The notes: a model not told the origin generated them from the letters alone. Counted from the stretch's first letter, positions 34,898 to 43,613 are shown. The stretch is 64,000 nt of DNA from JAJFFW01 sp038534195 (GCA_038534195.1 JBCAXE010000003.1:62001-126000), one strand, 5' to 3'. Made by a program: numbers and translations.

Positions 34898-36406
34898 TCA
34901 AAACCCCTCGCGGCGGTGATCGTCGTAGCGGCCGCGATCGAGATTGCCGAATTTTGTGAGGTTCTCAATGAAGGAGAGCTCGACTTTGCCGATCGGTCCG
35001 TGGCGCTGTTTGCCGATGATCACCTCGGCGACGCCGCTGACCTCTTCGCAATCAGTGACCCACTTTAAATGGTCTTCGGTGCCCTCGCGCGGCTCCATGC
35101 GTTTTAAATAATATTCCTCGCGGTAGACGAACATCACGACGTCGGCGTCCTGTTCGATCGAACCGGACTCGCGCAGGTCCGCGAGCTGCGGGCGTTTGTC
35201 GTCGCGGTTCTCCACCTGCCTTGATAATTGCGACAGGGCGATGATCGGGATGTTCAGCTCTTTGGCGAGCGCTTTGAGGCCGATCGAAATTTCCGTGATT
35301 TCCTGAACGCGATTGCCGCTGTTCTTCGCCGACCCGGTGAGAAGCTGCAGATAGTCGACGATCAGGAGATCAAGACCATGCTGACGTTTCAAACGCCGGG
35401 CGCGTGCGGCGAGCTGGGCGATGGTGAGGCCGCCCGTGTCGTCGATATAAAGCGGAAGTGATTCCAGCTCGCGCGCGGCGTGGTAGATGTCGTCGAATTG
35501 GCTCTGGTCCACGTCGCCGCGGCGGATGAGGTTCGACGGCACCTCGGAGACTTCGGAGATAATCCGAGTGGCGAGTTGCTCGGCCGCCATTTCAAGCGAG
35601 AAAAAACCGACCGCGCCGCCTTCGACGGTTTTCACTGAGCCGTCAGGCTGTTTTTCGGTTTTGTGGGCTTTGGCGACATTCACGGCGATGTTGGTGACGA
35701 GCGATGTCTTCCCCATGGAAGGCCGCCCTGCGAGGATGAGAAGGTCCGACTGGTGCAGGCCGCCCATCATCGTGTCGAGATCAGTGAGGCCCGTGGCGAT
35801 GCCGGCGAGGCCGCCGTCTCGCTTGACCGCCGCGTCGGCGATTTCGATGGCTTCGGTTATCGCGGTGCGAAATGTTTTAAAGCCGCCGCCATATTTGCCG
35901 GTCTCGGCGAGCTTATAGAGCGCTTGCTCGGCCTCTTCCAACTGCCGCGCTGGATTGTCGTCGAGCGTCGTTTCGCGCGCCCGTTCGGTCATTTCCGATC
36001 CGATCGCCATAAGGCCGCGGCAAACAGAAAGATCGAACACCACTTGCGCATAATTGTGCGCGCTCGCCGTCGCCGGTACGTTCGCGGCCAATTGTTCGAG
36101 ATATCGCCGGCCGCCGGCCTCCTGAAAGCCCGTGGAGTGCGACAGGAAGGTGTCGATGATGGTCGGCGACGCCAGACGCCCCTGGTTTATGAGCGTGCCG
36201 CAGGATTCATAGACGAGTTCATGAACTGGATCATAGAAATGTTCCGGTTTAAGGTAGGCGGAGACGCGATAGAAAATTTCGTTGTCAAAAAGAATCGCCC
36301 CAAGGATAGCTTGCTCCGCCTCAAGGCTTACCGGTAATTTTTCTTCCTTAGAAGGATTATTCTCTTCGTCCCTATGATTGGGGGATATGTTCGCGCCGTC
36401 CGCCAT
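34898..36406 (-). CDS. dnaB: Replicative DNA helicase DnaB
   Basis: 502 residues from the ATG at 36406; a GTG at 36421 is an alternative. The N-terminal domain starts LPVSLEAEQAILGAILFD. The RecA-like C-terminal domain carries Walker A AGRPSMGKTSL, LIVDYLQLLTG, and the late ALSQLSRQVENRDDKRP and ADVVMFVYREEYY. It is the hexameric fork helicase. A strong terminator hairpin ends only 15 bp before this ATG, leaving little room for a downstream promoter, so expression probably depends on read-through or on transcripts that pass the hairpin. Confidence 0.96.
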   Translation of the reverse strand: MADGANISPNHRDEENNPSKEEKLPVSLEAEQAILGAILFDNEIFYRVSAYLKPEHFYDPVHELVYESCGTLINQGRLASPTIIDTFLSHSTGFQEAGGRRYLEQLAANVPATASAHNYAQVVFDLSVCRGLMAIGSEMTERARETTLDDNPARQLEEAEQALYKLAETGKYGGGFKTFRTAITEAIEIADAAVKRDGGLAGIATGLTDLDTMMGGLHQSDLLILAGRPSMGKTSLVTNIAVNVAKAHKTEKQPDGSVKTVEGGAVGFFSLEMAAEQLATRIISEVSEVPSNLIRRGDVDQSQFDDIYHAARELESLPLYIDDTGGLTIAQLAARARRLKRQHGLDLLIVDYLQLLTGSAKNSGNRVQEITEISIGLKALAKELNIPIIALSQLSRQVENRDDKRPQLADLRESGSIEQDADVVMFVYREEYYLKRMEPREGTEDHLKWVTDCEEVSGVAEVIIGKQRHGPIGKVELSFIENLTKFGNLDRGRYDDHRREGF

Positions 36407-36421
36407 GGGGTTAAGTTGCAC

Positions 36422-36452
36422 AAAAAAAACCGACCGTCGAGACGGTCGGTTT
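36422..36452 (-). terminator. Terminator of rpsF-rpsR-rplI, abutting dnaB
   Basis: On the minus strand AAACCGACCGT pairs with ACGGTCGGTTT around a 4-base loop, followed by a run of T residues that ends at 36422. It lies 60 bp after rplI and directly before the dnaB start codons (36421 GTG, 36406 ATG). Works as the ribosomal protein operon terminator or as an attenuator for dnaB. Confidence 0.85.
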
Positions 36453-36511
36453 AAGATTATTTTTCTTTTGAGGGGTTGCTTTGTCGTAGCGCACTGAATG
36501 CTCTGACAAAA

Positions 36512-37132
36512 TTATTCTGCAGATTTTTCTTCCACAGAATCGGCCTCGGTTTCGCCAACTTCATCGGCTGCCGGAGCAGCGCTTTCGTCGAAAAACTCCG
36601 CACCCTGTGCAATTTCTTCGGCGTCCGTTTCGTCGTCCTCAACTTCTGCGAGCACATTCTCGCCGCGCGCCTGGCGTTCGGCTTCCTCTTCCGACCGCGC
36701 AACGTTGATATCAATCGTCGCAACGACTTCCGGGTGCAACCGGACACGCACCGACGCAATGCCAAGCAACTTGATCGGCTTGTCGAGACGCACTTGCGAT
36801 CGTTCAATCGAAACGCCTTCGCCGGAAGCGGTTTCCGCAATATCGCGTGTGGAAACGGAGCCGTACAATAGGCCGGTTTCAGACGCCTGACGGATCACGA
36901 CAAACGCACGCCCGTTCAGATTGTCCGCGACGGCGTCTGCTTCTTTTTTGCGTTCGAGGTTGCGCGCTTCGAGATCGGCGCGCTGGTTTTCGAACTTCTG
37001 TTTGTTTGCGTCGTTTGCGCGAAGCGCTTTTTTCCGCGGCAACAGAAAGTTGCGTGCATAGCCGTCTTTCACTTTGACGACATCGCCCATCTGGCCGAGA
37101 TTTTCGACGCGTTCGAGAAGAATGATTTCCAT
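36512..37132 (-). CDS. rplI: 50S ribosomal protein bL9 with acidic C-terminal extension
   Basis: 206 residues versus about 150 in most bacteria. The N-terminal domain begins MEIILLERVENLGQMGDVVKVKDGYARNFLLPRKKA (the bL9 signature), then the long connecting helix and the C-terminal domain to about residue 147. The last roughly 55 residues are an acidic, low-complexity tail (E/D/A-rich). Third gene of rpsF-rpsR-rplI; 5 bp after rpsR. Confidence 0.96.
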   Translation of the reverse strand: MEIILLERVENLGQMGDVVKVKDGYARNFLLPRKKALRANDANKQKFENQRADLEARNLERKKEADAVADNLNGRAFVVIRQASETGLLYGSVSTRDIAETASGEGVSIERSQVRLDKPIKLLGIASVRVRLHPEVVATIDINVARSEEEAERQARGENVLAEVEDDETDAEEIAQGAEFFDESAAPAADEVGETEADSVEEKSAE

Positions 37133-37137
37133 TGTTC

Positions 37138-37362
37138 TTACTCCGCTGCGTAAGGCAGGAGCGCGAGGAAGCGGGCCCGCTTGATTGCGCGGGCGAGCTC
37201 GCGCTGTTTTTTGTGCGACACAGCGGAAATCCGCGACGGCACGATCTTGCCGCGTTCGGAAACATACCGTTGCAACAACTTCGGATCCTTATAGTCGATC
37301 TTCGGCGCGCGATCGCCTGAGAAAGGGCAGGTCTTGCGGCGGCGCATAAATGGTTTGGCCAT
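37138..37362 (-). CDS. rpsR: 30S ribosomal protein bS18
   Basis: 74 residues, full length. RRRKTCPFSG near the N-terminus and IDYKDPKLLQRYVSERGKIVPSRISAVSHKKQRELARAIKRARFLALLPY are characteristic. Binds with bS6 in the 30S platform. Located 18 bp after rpsF and 5 bp before rplI in the standard operon. Confidence 0.98.
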   Translation of the reverse strand: MAKPFMRRRKTCPFSGDRAPKIDYKDPKLLQRYVSERGKIVPSRISAVSHKKQRELARAIKRARFLALLPYAAE

Positions 37363-37380
37363 GATTGTCTTGTCCTTCTC

Positions 37381-37737
37381 TTACTTGCGGTCGCCGCGAT
37401 CGCGGTCGCTTCTGTCGCGGCGCGACAGAACCGGCGAGGGATCTTCGTCCAGCTCTTCAACTTTAATAGTGAGCGAGCGCAGAACGTCTTCGTTCAATTT
37501 TTCCTGACGCTCCAATTCATGCACTGCGGCGGCGGGCGCGTCGATGTTGAACAGGCTGTAATGGCCCTTGCGGTTCTTTTTGATTTTGTATTGGAGGTTG
37601 CGCAGACCCCAATATTCGGATTTTTCGATTTTGCCGCCATTGTCCTTGACGATGTTGGCGAGGGTTTCGGTCAACCCTTCCACTTGCGCGGGAGAAATAT
37701 CCTGACGCGCAATAAAGATGTGCTCGTAATACGGCAT
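37381..37737 (-). CDS. rpsF: 30S ribosomal protein bS6
   Basis: 118 residues from the ATG at 37737 (MPYYEHIFIARQDIS), the normal start; the longer frame to 37902 is not needed. GGAG lies 9 bp upstream. Contains VEGLTETLANIVKDNGGKIEKSEYWGLRNLQYKIKKNRKGHY. The C-terminal tail is Arg/Asp-rich. First gene of rpsF-rpsR-rplI; its leader can pair with the Shine-Dalgarno region, as in S6:S18-regulated leaders. Confidence 0.97.
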   Translation of the reverse strand: MPYYEHIFIARQDISPAQVEGLTETLANIVKDNGGKIEKSEYWGLRNLQYKIKKNRKGHYSLFNIDAPAAAVHELERQEKLNEDVLRSLTIKVEELDEDPSPVLSRRDRSDRDRGDRK

Positions 37738-37947
37738 AGAAGCCAGCTCCACTAAGGCGTCGGAGACTGCGAAACGCGCGAAATGCTGGAGGCGCTTCGA
37801 TAGCCTTCGGCTCTCTGTCCCCGGGACCATCCCGAACCTTGCGGCGCAAGGCGACAGCGACCGACGCTCAAGAGCGGCGACGTAGCGGATGATGCGGCCC
37901 AATGCAAGCGTCTTGTGACGGCAACCGGGCTACGGGCGCGGCCCTCG

Positions 37948-38544
37948 TTAGGGACGCTTTTGCGCGTCGTAATACCAGGTCCCGCCGCTGTCGGCGTATG
38001 CGTCGATGACATCCAAACCTGATGCGTTCGCGAGCGCGCGATATTCCCTGTCTCCAAGCGACCAGGATCGCCGGCCAGTCAATAAATCGTCCCATTCGCA
38101 GACCTGGCGGGGCGCTGAGAAGAGAAGCCGTCCGCCCGGCTTTAAGGCGGTTGACAGACGGGGGATGAGCGTGCGCTGGGTTTCGGGCTCCAGGAGAAAA
38201 ATGAGGCCGACGGCGAGCGCTGCGTCGAATTTGCGGTCGAAGAAGCGGCTGGTCTCTGCCGGCTCACAGGCTGTCTCCAAGCCCGGAAACCGGCGCCGGA
38301 ATGCGGCGATCATCTTCGGCGCGGCGTCGATCGCGGCCACGGTCAAGCCAGCTTCGATCAAGGCCGCCGTCAACGGCTCGCCAGACCCCGCGCCCACATC
38401 GATAACCGATGCGCCTTGCGGCAGCGACGCCGCCCATTCTTCAACAACAGAGCGTCCGCTGGCCGAGCGCACCGCCATGAATTCGTCTGCGATGGCGTCA
38501 TAACCGTTTGAGGGATCGCTGGGCAAAAATCGCTTCTCCGCCAT
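37948..38544 (-). CDS. Class I SAM-dependent methyltransferase
   Basis: 198 residues. Motif I VIDVGAGSGEPLTAALIEAG, then VAAIDAAPKMIAAFRRRFPG, and a FDAALAVGLIFLLEPETQ post-motif identify a Methyltransf_11/25 type fold. Substrate unknown. Its start lies 47 bp inside the upstream glycosyltransferase gene, in another frame, pointing to tight coupling. Last gene of a three-gene minus-strand unit. Confidence 0.85.
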   Translation of the reverse strand: MAEKRFLPSDPSNGYDAIADEFMAVRSASGRSVVEEWAASLPQGASVIDVGAGSGEPLTAALIEAGLTVAAIDAAPKMIAAFRRRFPGLETACEPAETSRFFDRKFDAALAVGLIFLLEPETQRTLIPRLSTALKPGGRLLFSAPRQVCEWDDLLTGRRSWSLGDREYRALANASGLDVIDAYADSGGTWYYDAQKRP

Positions 38545-39250
38545 GCACGCGGCGACGCTGATCTGGCGCGCCGTAATATTTAAGCGCCAACACTGTCGGG
38601 TCAGCGCCGCATAAGTAGCTTATGAGAAGGCGCGCATTCGTCAATTGGGTTCGGATCGGACCGCGGCGACGGAATCGCCGGGCGGAGGTGACGATAGGCG
38701 TTTGCAATTTTCGCACAGCCCCGAGCTGGCGCGCGGCGGCGCGCAGGGCCACATCTTCAAAGAGCGGTGTGGCCGGACAGCCGCCGAGATGAAGATAGTC
38801 ATGTCGGCGCATGAAAAACCCCTGATCGCCAAATGTGGTCCACAGGCTTTCAATCCGGCTGACGCGTTCGTACAGGCGGAAACAAGGGCCGGATGCGTCA
38901 AACCTTAATCGGAAGCAGCCGAGCGCAATGCTTTGATCAGTAAGGGTTTCGCGTATCTCGGTTATGGGGTCGCCGCAAAGTGAGCTGTCGGCGTGCAAAA
39001 GCCAAACGATATCGCCGGTAATGAAAGGCGTGGCGCACGCGATCTGCGCGCCGCGGCCGCTCGGCCCTGAAAGGACCGTGACCCCCGAAAACGTCCGCGC
39101 CACATTCCGGGTGCGGTCAACGCTCCCGCCATCGCTCACAATGATTTGCGCAATATCGAGAATGCGCAATTGGGAGAGGAGCGCGCCGAGATTTCCCGCC
39201 TCGTTGAGAGTTGGAATGATCACGCTGATCGTCTGCGGGTTTGAATTCAC
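38498..39250 (-). CDS. Family 2 glycosyltransferase (TIGR04283-like)
   Basis: 250 residues. The GT-A start TISVIIPTLNEAGNLGALLSQL with IIVSDGGSVDRTRNVA and a VWLLHADSSL metal-binding-like motif, followed by FGDQGFFMRRHDYLHLGG and LFEDVALRAAARQLG, matches the small glycosyltransferases of TIGR04283. A donor sugar cannot be named. Starts 2 bp after the cyclase-like gene and overlaps the methyltransferase gene by 47 bp. Confidence 0.87.
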   Translation of the reverse strand: MNSNPQTISVIIPTLNEAGNLGALLSQLRILDIAQIIVSDGGSVDRTRNVARTFSGVTVLSGPSGRGAQIACATPFITGDIVWLLHADSSLCGDPITEIRETLTDQSIALGCFRLRFDASGPCFRLYERVSRIESLWTTFGDQGFFMRRHDYLHLGGCPATPLFEDVALRAAARQLGAVRKLQTPIVTSARRFRRRGPIRTQLTNARLLISYLCGADPTVLALKYYGAPDQRRRVHGGEAIFAQRSLKRL

Positions 39251-39252
39251 AA

Positions 39253-39840
39253 CTATTCTACGTCCGGCGGCGACGCACCGGATGCTTTCGTTTCCGCCCG
39301 CGCTTGAAGGCGCGTCAGGATTTCTCTTGTGTCCTTGCGCACCGCCCGGCGCACCAGAAAGCCCGGGACTGGTTTGCCGATGTTCACAGCCGCCTCATAA
39401 GTCACCTGTACGCCGTTGATGTCAGGGACAAAGCGCCAGACCCCTTCAAGAAATTTGAGATCGCCGCCTGTCTTGGAAAAACGGATACTTTTGTTGCGAT
39501 CGTAAACCGATTTGAACTCGCTGATGGTCGTCGGAAACAAAGCGCCGTAGCGCACCTTGTGGCGGCGGATGTCTGACGCGGTCTCGTCGTCACGGCGCAA
39601 GATCACGCACTCGCTGAGATGGGGCACGATTTCCAGCGCCTCATTGCAGTCGAGCATGATCATCCAGATTATCTCGACCGGCGCGTCGATCGTAATCGAC
39701 GCCTGCACCCGCGCGGCGCGCTCGCCTGTGGTGTTTTTCGAGATTTCGACCAGAGGCGATTGCTGGGCTTGCACGCCACCGGAGACGACCGCCGCCGTAA
39801 AGGCGACAATAACTGCCAGCACTAGAGAAGGTTTCACCAT
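39253..39840 (-). CDS. Exported SRPBCC/cyclase-like protein
   Basis: 195 residues with a signal peptide (VLAVIVAFTAAVVSGGVQAQ). The mature part follows the coenzyme Q-binding/START-like pattern: ITIDAPVEIIWMIMLDCNEALEIVPHLSECVIL, then FKSVYDRNKSIRFSKTGGDL, and GVWRFVPDINGVQVTYEAAVNIGKPVPGFLVRRAVRKDT. Likely a periplasmic lipid-binding domain. First gene of the unit with a glycosyltransferase and methyltransferase. Confidence 0.83.
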   Translation of the reverse strand: MVKPSLVLAVIVAFTAAVVSGGVQAQQSPLVEISKNTTGERAARVQASITIDAPVEIIWMIMLDCNEALEIVPHLSECVILRRDDETASDIRRHKVRYGALFPTTISEFKSVYDRNKSIRFSKTGGDLKFLEGVWRFVPDINGVQVTYEAAVNIGKPVPGFLVRRAVRKDTREILTRLQARAETKASGASPPDVE

Positions 39841-40037
39841 GGTAGCCGCGCTCCGCTCACGCGCTTTGATTATGGGCGATGCGGTAGATAGCGGCTAATC
39901 AAAATCCGGTGTGTTTCAATCGCTTGGATTGGATGGGAACCATGCGGATGCGGGCGAGACATTCGTTGAGATATGTATTATCCAGCCGCCTTCAGGCATT
40001 ACCGGAATGATAAACCGGCGAACAAGGGATCCCACAG

Positions 40038-40973
40038 ATGGCGCGCGCATTCGTCTTTCCCGGTCAGGGCAGTCAGACCGTCGGCATGGGCCACGACCTC
40101 GCCGAGGCCTTTCCCGCGGCGCGCGAAGTCTTTGAAGAGGTCGATGACACGCTGGAGCGGCGTTTATCGGCGGTGATGTGGGATGGGCCGATGGAAACGC
40201 TGACCCAGACCGAAAATGCACAGCCCGCCTTGATGGCGCATTCGATCGCGATGATCCGCGTTCTCCAAAAAGAAACCGACCTTGATATCGAAGACGCTAT
40301 GTTCGTGGCGGGCCATTCGCTCGGTGAATATTCCGCGCTTTGCGCCGCGGGCGCGTTGAGCCTTCCGGAGACGGCGCGGCTGTTGCGCGTTCGCGGTGAG
40401 GCGATGCAGGCGGCGGCCCAGGAAAAAGAGGGCGCGATGGCGGCGCTTATCGGCGTCGATAAAGACGGCGCGCAAGCGGCGATAGAATCGGTTGAGGGCG
40501 AGGGCGTGTGTCAGATTGCGAATGACAATGCGCCGGGACAGATCGTGATATCCGGCGATAAGGCCTACGTGGAAGAAGTGGCGGCGGCGGCTAAGGATCA
40601 CGGAGCCAAGATGGCGAAATTGTTGCCCGTTTCGGGCGCATTTCACTCCGCGTTGATGGCGCCGGCCGCCGACGCCATGGCCGCTGCGTTGGAGAAGGCG
40701 ACAATCAAGGCGCCGCTCGCGCCGCTTGTCGCCAATGTCACCGCAGCGCAAACAGTGTCGCCGGATGCGATCCGCGCGCAGTTGGTTGAACAGGTCACCG
40801 GCCAGGTGCGATGGACCGAAAGCGTCGACTATATGATGGAAAACGGCTGCGGTAAGTTCATCGAGGTTGGTTCCGGGAGGGTATTGTCCGGGCTGATCCG
40901 GCGCATCAACCGCGACGCCAGTGTCATCAGCGTCGGCGAGCCGGGCGACATCGACGCATTTTTGAAATTCTAA
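40038..40973 (+). CDS. fabD: Malonyl-CoA:ACP transacylase
   Basis: 311 residues. FVFPGQGSQTVGMG at the N-terminus, the nucleophile motif GHSLGEYSAL, and a C-terminal KFIEVGSGRVLSGLIRRI identify FabD. It loads malonyl groups on ACP for type II fatty acid synthesis. Head of fabD-fabG-acpP-fabF-mltG-yicC-gmk on the plus strand. Confidence 0.97.
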   Translation: MARAFVFPGQGSQTVGMGHDLAEAFPAAREVFEEVDDTLERRLSAVMWDGPMETLTQTENAQPALMAHSIAMIRVLQKETDLDIEDAMFVAGHSLGEYSALCAAGALSLPETARLLRVRGEAMQAAAQEKEGAMAALIGVDKDGAQAAIESVEGEGVCQIANDNAPGQIVISGDKAYVEEVAAAAKDHGAKMAKLLPVSGAFHSALMAPAADAMAAALEKATIKAPLAPLVANVTAAQTVSPDAIRAQLVEQVTGQVRWTESVDYMMENGCGKFIEVGSGRVLSGLIRRINRDASVISVGEPGDIDAFLKF

Positions 40974-41006
40974 TCCCTCAGCATACGGAGCAATAAGAGG
41001 AACAAC

Positions 41007-41744
41007 ATGTTTGATCTCACAGGAAAATGCGCGCTTGTCACCGGCGCCACCGGCGGCATTGGCGGGGCTGTCGCCGCGGCGTTCCATGCGCAGGGCGCGA
41101 CGGTTGCTCTGTCGGGCACACGTCAGGAAAAACTTGAAGAAGTCGCCGCCGGTCTCGGTGAGCGCGCGCATGTTGTTCCCTGCAATCTTTCTGACTTGGA
41201 GGCGGTTGACGCTTTGCCGAAACAGGCGAGCGAAGCCATGGGCGGATTACATATTCTGGTGTCGAACGCCGGCGTCACCCGCGACACGCTCATGATGATG
41301 ATGAAGCCCGACATGTGGGACGACGTCCTCAAGATCAATCTCACGGCTTATTTCCGGCTGACCAAAGCGGCTTTGCGCGGCATGACCAAACAACGGTTCG
41401 GCCGCATCATCGCCGTCACCTCCGTCGTGGGCGTCACCGGCAACGCCGGACAGGCGAATTACGCGGCGTCGAAAGCAGGCATGATCGGCATGACGAAGTC
41501 GCTGGCGCAGGAAGTCGCCTCACGCAATGTCACCGTGAATTGCATTGCGCCGGGCTTTATCGCGACCGCCATGACCGACGCCCTTAACGACCAGCAGCGA
41601 GAGGCGATCCTGGGGAAAATTCCCGCCGGCGCCATGGGCTCGCCCGACGATATCGGCCATGCGGCGGTCTATCTGGCGTCCGATGAAGCGGCTTACATGA
41701 CCGGCCAAACCCTGCACGTAAACGGCGGCATGGCCATGATTTAA
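41007..41744 (+). CDS. fabG: 3-oxoacyl-ACP reductase FabG
   Basis: 245 residues, classical SDR. ALVTGATGGIGGAVAAAFH (NADPH), NAGVTRD, and the catalytic YAASKAGMIGMTKSLA; C-terminus YMTGQTLHVNGGMAMI. Reduces 3-oxoacyl-ACP. It follows fabD by 33 bp; a 223-bp gap separates it from acpP. Confidence 0.97.
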   Translation: MFDLTGKCALVTGATGGIGGAVAAAFHAQGATVALSGTRQEKLEEVAAGLGERAHVVPCNLSDLEAVDALPKQASEAMGGLHILVSNAGVTRDTLMMMMKPDMWDDVLKINLTAYFRLTKAALRGMTKQRFGRIIAVTSVVGVTGNAGQANYAASKAGMIGMTKSLAQEVASRNVTVNCIAPGFIATAMTDALNDQQREAILGKIPAGAMGSPDDIGHAAVYLASDEAAYMTGQTLHVNGGMAMI

Positions 41745-41967
41745 GCGGGGTTGCGGGGCCAATCCTCAAAATAATCGGCGTCAACCGTTGAATATGACGG
41801 AATTGGTCCCATTTGGGCGGTGCGAAACGGAAAAGGCGTCATCAATGGCGTTGCAACAATCGGCAATATGACGTAATCGCCACCGCAAAGGCGTTCATTA
41901 TCGGGATTTTTCCCACCTTCAATCCACGAACGCCGAATTCGCAAAGCATATCGAGAAGGAGTCCTGA

Positions 41968-42204
41968 ATGTCTGATCTTGCTGACCGCGTGAAAAAAATT
42001 GTCGTCGAACATCTCGACGTAGACCCTGCGAAGGTCGACCCGAAAGCAAGCTTCATTGATGATTTGGGCGCCGATAGTCTTGATATTGTTGAGCTGGTGA
42101 TGGCGTTCGAAGAAGAGTTCGACGTCGAGATACCGGATGACGCGGCCGAGACCATTCAAACGGTCGGCGATGCGATCAAGTTCATCGAAGAACAAAAGAA
42201 ATAA
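41968..42204 (+). CDS. acpP: Acyl carrier protein
   Basis: 78 residues, acidic helical bundle. DDLGADSLDIVELVMAFEEEF contains the phosphopantetheine-bearing serine in DSLD. AAGGAG lies 6 bp before the ATG. A perfect 9-bp hairpin begins right after the stop codon (42205-42227), likely protecting or separating this abundant message from fabF. Confidence 0.98.
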   Translation: MSDLADRVKKIVVEHLDVDPAKVDPKASFIDDLGADSLDIVELVMAFEEEFDVEIPDDAAETIQTVGDAIKFIEEQKK

Positions 42205-42227
42205 GCAAACCGCTTGTGGCGGTTTGC
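42205..42227 (+). other. Perfect hairpin between acpP and fabF
   Basis: GCAAACCGC, a 5-base loop TTGTG, then GCGGTTTGC. It starts at the first base after the acpP stop codon and has no T run, so it looks like an mRNA 3'-end stabiliser or processing stop rather than a full terminator. Confidence 0.7.
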
Positions 42228-42294
42228 GGGACCATGAACCGCCTCTTTGCGCCGGCGAGGCGCGCGTTATGAGCGCTCGCCCAACGGAGTTCGT

Positions 42295-43581
42295 ATGAGA
42301 CGCGCCGTTGTCACAGGTCTCGGCATGGTGTCGCCCCTCGGCGGCACGCTCGAAGCCACATGGAGCCGGCTCATCGCCGGCCAATCCGGCGCGGGTCGCA
42401 TTGAGAAATTCGATGTTGACGGGTTGCCCTGCCAGATCGCCTGCGAAGTGCCGCGGGCGGACGGCTATGGCGGCGGCGATCAGGAAGGCGTCGTTCCGTT
42501 CAATCCGGACGACTGGATCAGCGCAAAAGAACAGCGCCGAAATGATGATTTCATCATTTACGGAATAGCCGCCGCGCAAATGGCGTTCGACGACTCTGGC
42601 ATTGAGCTGAAAACAGAAGAAGAGCGTTACCGCGCCGGCATCACCGTCGGATCTGGCGTCGGCGGTCTGCCTGAAATCGAGCGGTCGGTATTGACCTGTT
42701 ATGAACGCGGCCCCCGGAAGATTTCGCCGTTCTTTATTCCGGCGAGCCTGATTAATCTCGTGGCTGGTCAGACCTCCATTCGGCTCGGTCTCAAGGGCCC
42801 CAACCATTCCGTCGTAACGGCATGCTCTTCAGGCGCACACGCCATCGGCGATGCGGCGCGCATGGTGATGCTGGACGATGCGGACATTATGATCGCCGGC
42901 GGCGCTGAGTCAGCGGTTTGCCCGATCGGCATCGGCGGCTTCACGGCATGCAAGGCGTTATCGACCGGCTTTAACGAAACCCCGGAACGCGCCTCGCGCC
43001 CCTATGACAAAGATCGCGACGGCTTCGTGATGGGCGAGGGCGCCGGCATGGTCGTGATTGAAGAATACGAACACGCCAAGGCGCGCGGCGCTAAAATCTA
43101 CGCCGAAATCGTCGGCTATGGTTTGTCGGGCGACGCTTATCACGTGACCGCGCCGGCTGAAGACGGCGATGGCGGCTATCGCGCCATGAAGATGGCGTTG
43201 AAGCGCGCGGGACTTGAGCCGAAAGACATTGACTATGTGAACGCCCACGGCACCTCAACGCCATTGGGCGACGAGATCGAATTGCGCGCGGTGGAACGCT
43301 TGTTCGCCGGCGCAGCTGGCGGGACCGTGATGTCGTCGACGAAATCGGCGATCGGGCATTTGCTGGGCGCGGCGGGCGCGGTGGAGGCGTTGTTCTGTAT
43401 TCTCGCGATGCGTGATAATATCGCGCCGCCGACGATCAACCTGGAGAATCCTTCCGTGGAGACCGCTCTCAATCTTGCGCCTCACAAGGCAGTGGAAAAA
43501 GAAATCAACGCTGTGCTCTCCAATTCCTTCGGCTTCGGCGGCACGAATGCAAGTCTGGTGATGCGGGCCATTGACGGCTAG
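42295..43581 (+). CDS. fabF: 3-oxoacyl-ACP synthase II FabF
   Basis: 428 residues from the ATG at 42295 (MRRAVVTGLGMVSPLGG; ACGGAG upstream). Thiolase fold with catalytic Cys in VVTACSSGAHAIGDA, His in VNAHGTSTPLGD, His in SAIGHLLGAAGAVEAL, and the C-terminal NSFGFGGTNASLVM. Elongates acyl-ACP with malonyl-ACP. Longer frame from 42247 has a TTG start and is less likely. Confidence 0.97.
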   Translation: MRRAVVTGLGMVSPLGGTLEATWSRLIAGQSGAGRIEKFDVDGLPCQIACEVPRADGYGGGDQEGVVPFNPDDWISAKEQRRNDDFIIYGIAAAQMAFDDSGIELKTEEERYRAGITVGSGVGGLPEIERSVLTCYERGPRKISPFFIPASLINLVAGQTSIRLGLKGPNHSVVTACSSGAHAIGDAARMVMLDDADIMIAGGAESAVCPIGIGGFTACKALSTGFNETPERASRPYDKDRDGFVMGEGAGMVVIEEYEHAKARGAKIYAEIVGYGLSGDAYHVTAPAEDGDGGYRAMKMALKRAGLEPKDIDYVNAHGTSTPLGDEIELRAVERLFAGAAGGTVMSSTKSAIGHLLGAAGAVEALFCILAMRDNIAPPTINLENPSVETALNLAPHKAVEKEINAVLSNSFGFGGTNASLVMRAIDG

Positions 43582-43613
43582 TCTCTCCGTTCGGGACGGA
43601 AGGGAGACCATTA

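Noticed and set aside
34726..34959. Plus-strand frame of 77 codons between sqdB and dnaB
   Set aside because: Runs into the dnaB gene end on the other strand, has no start site with ribosome binding site and no recognisable domain. The gap 34730-34897 shows nothing else firm.
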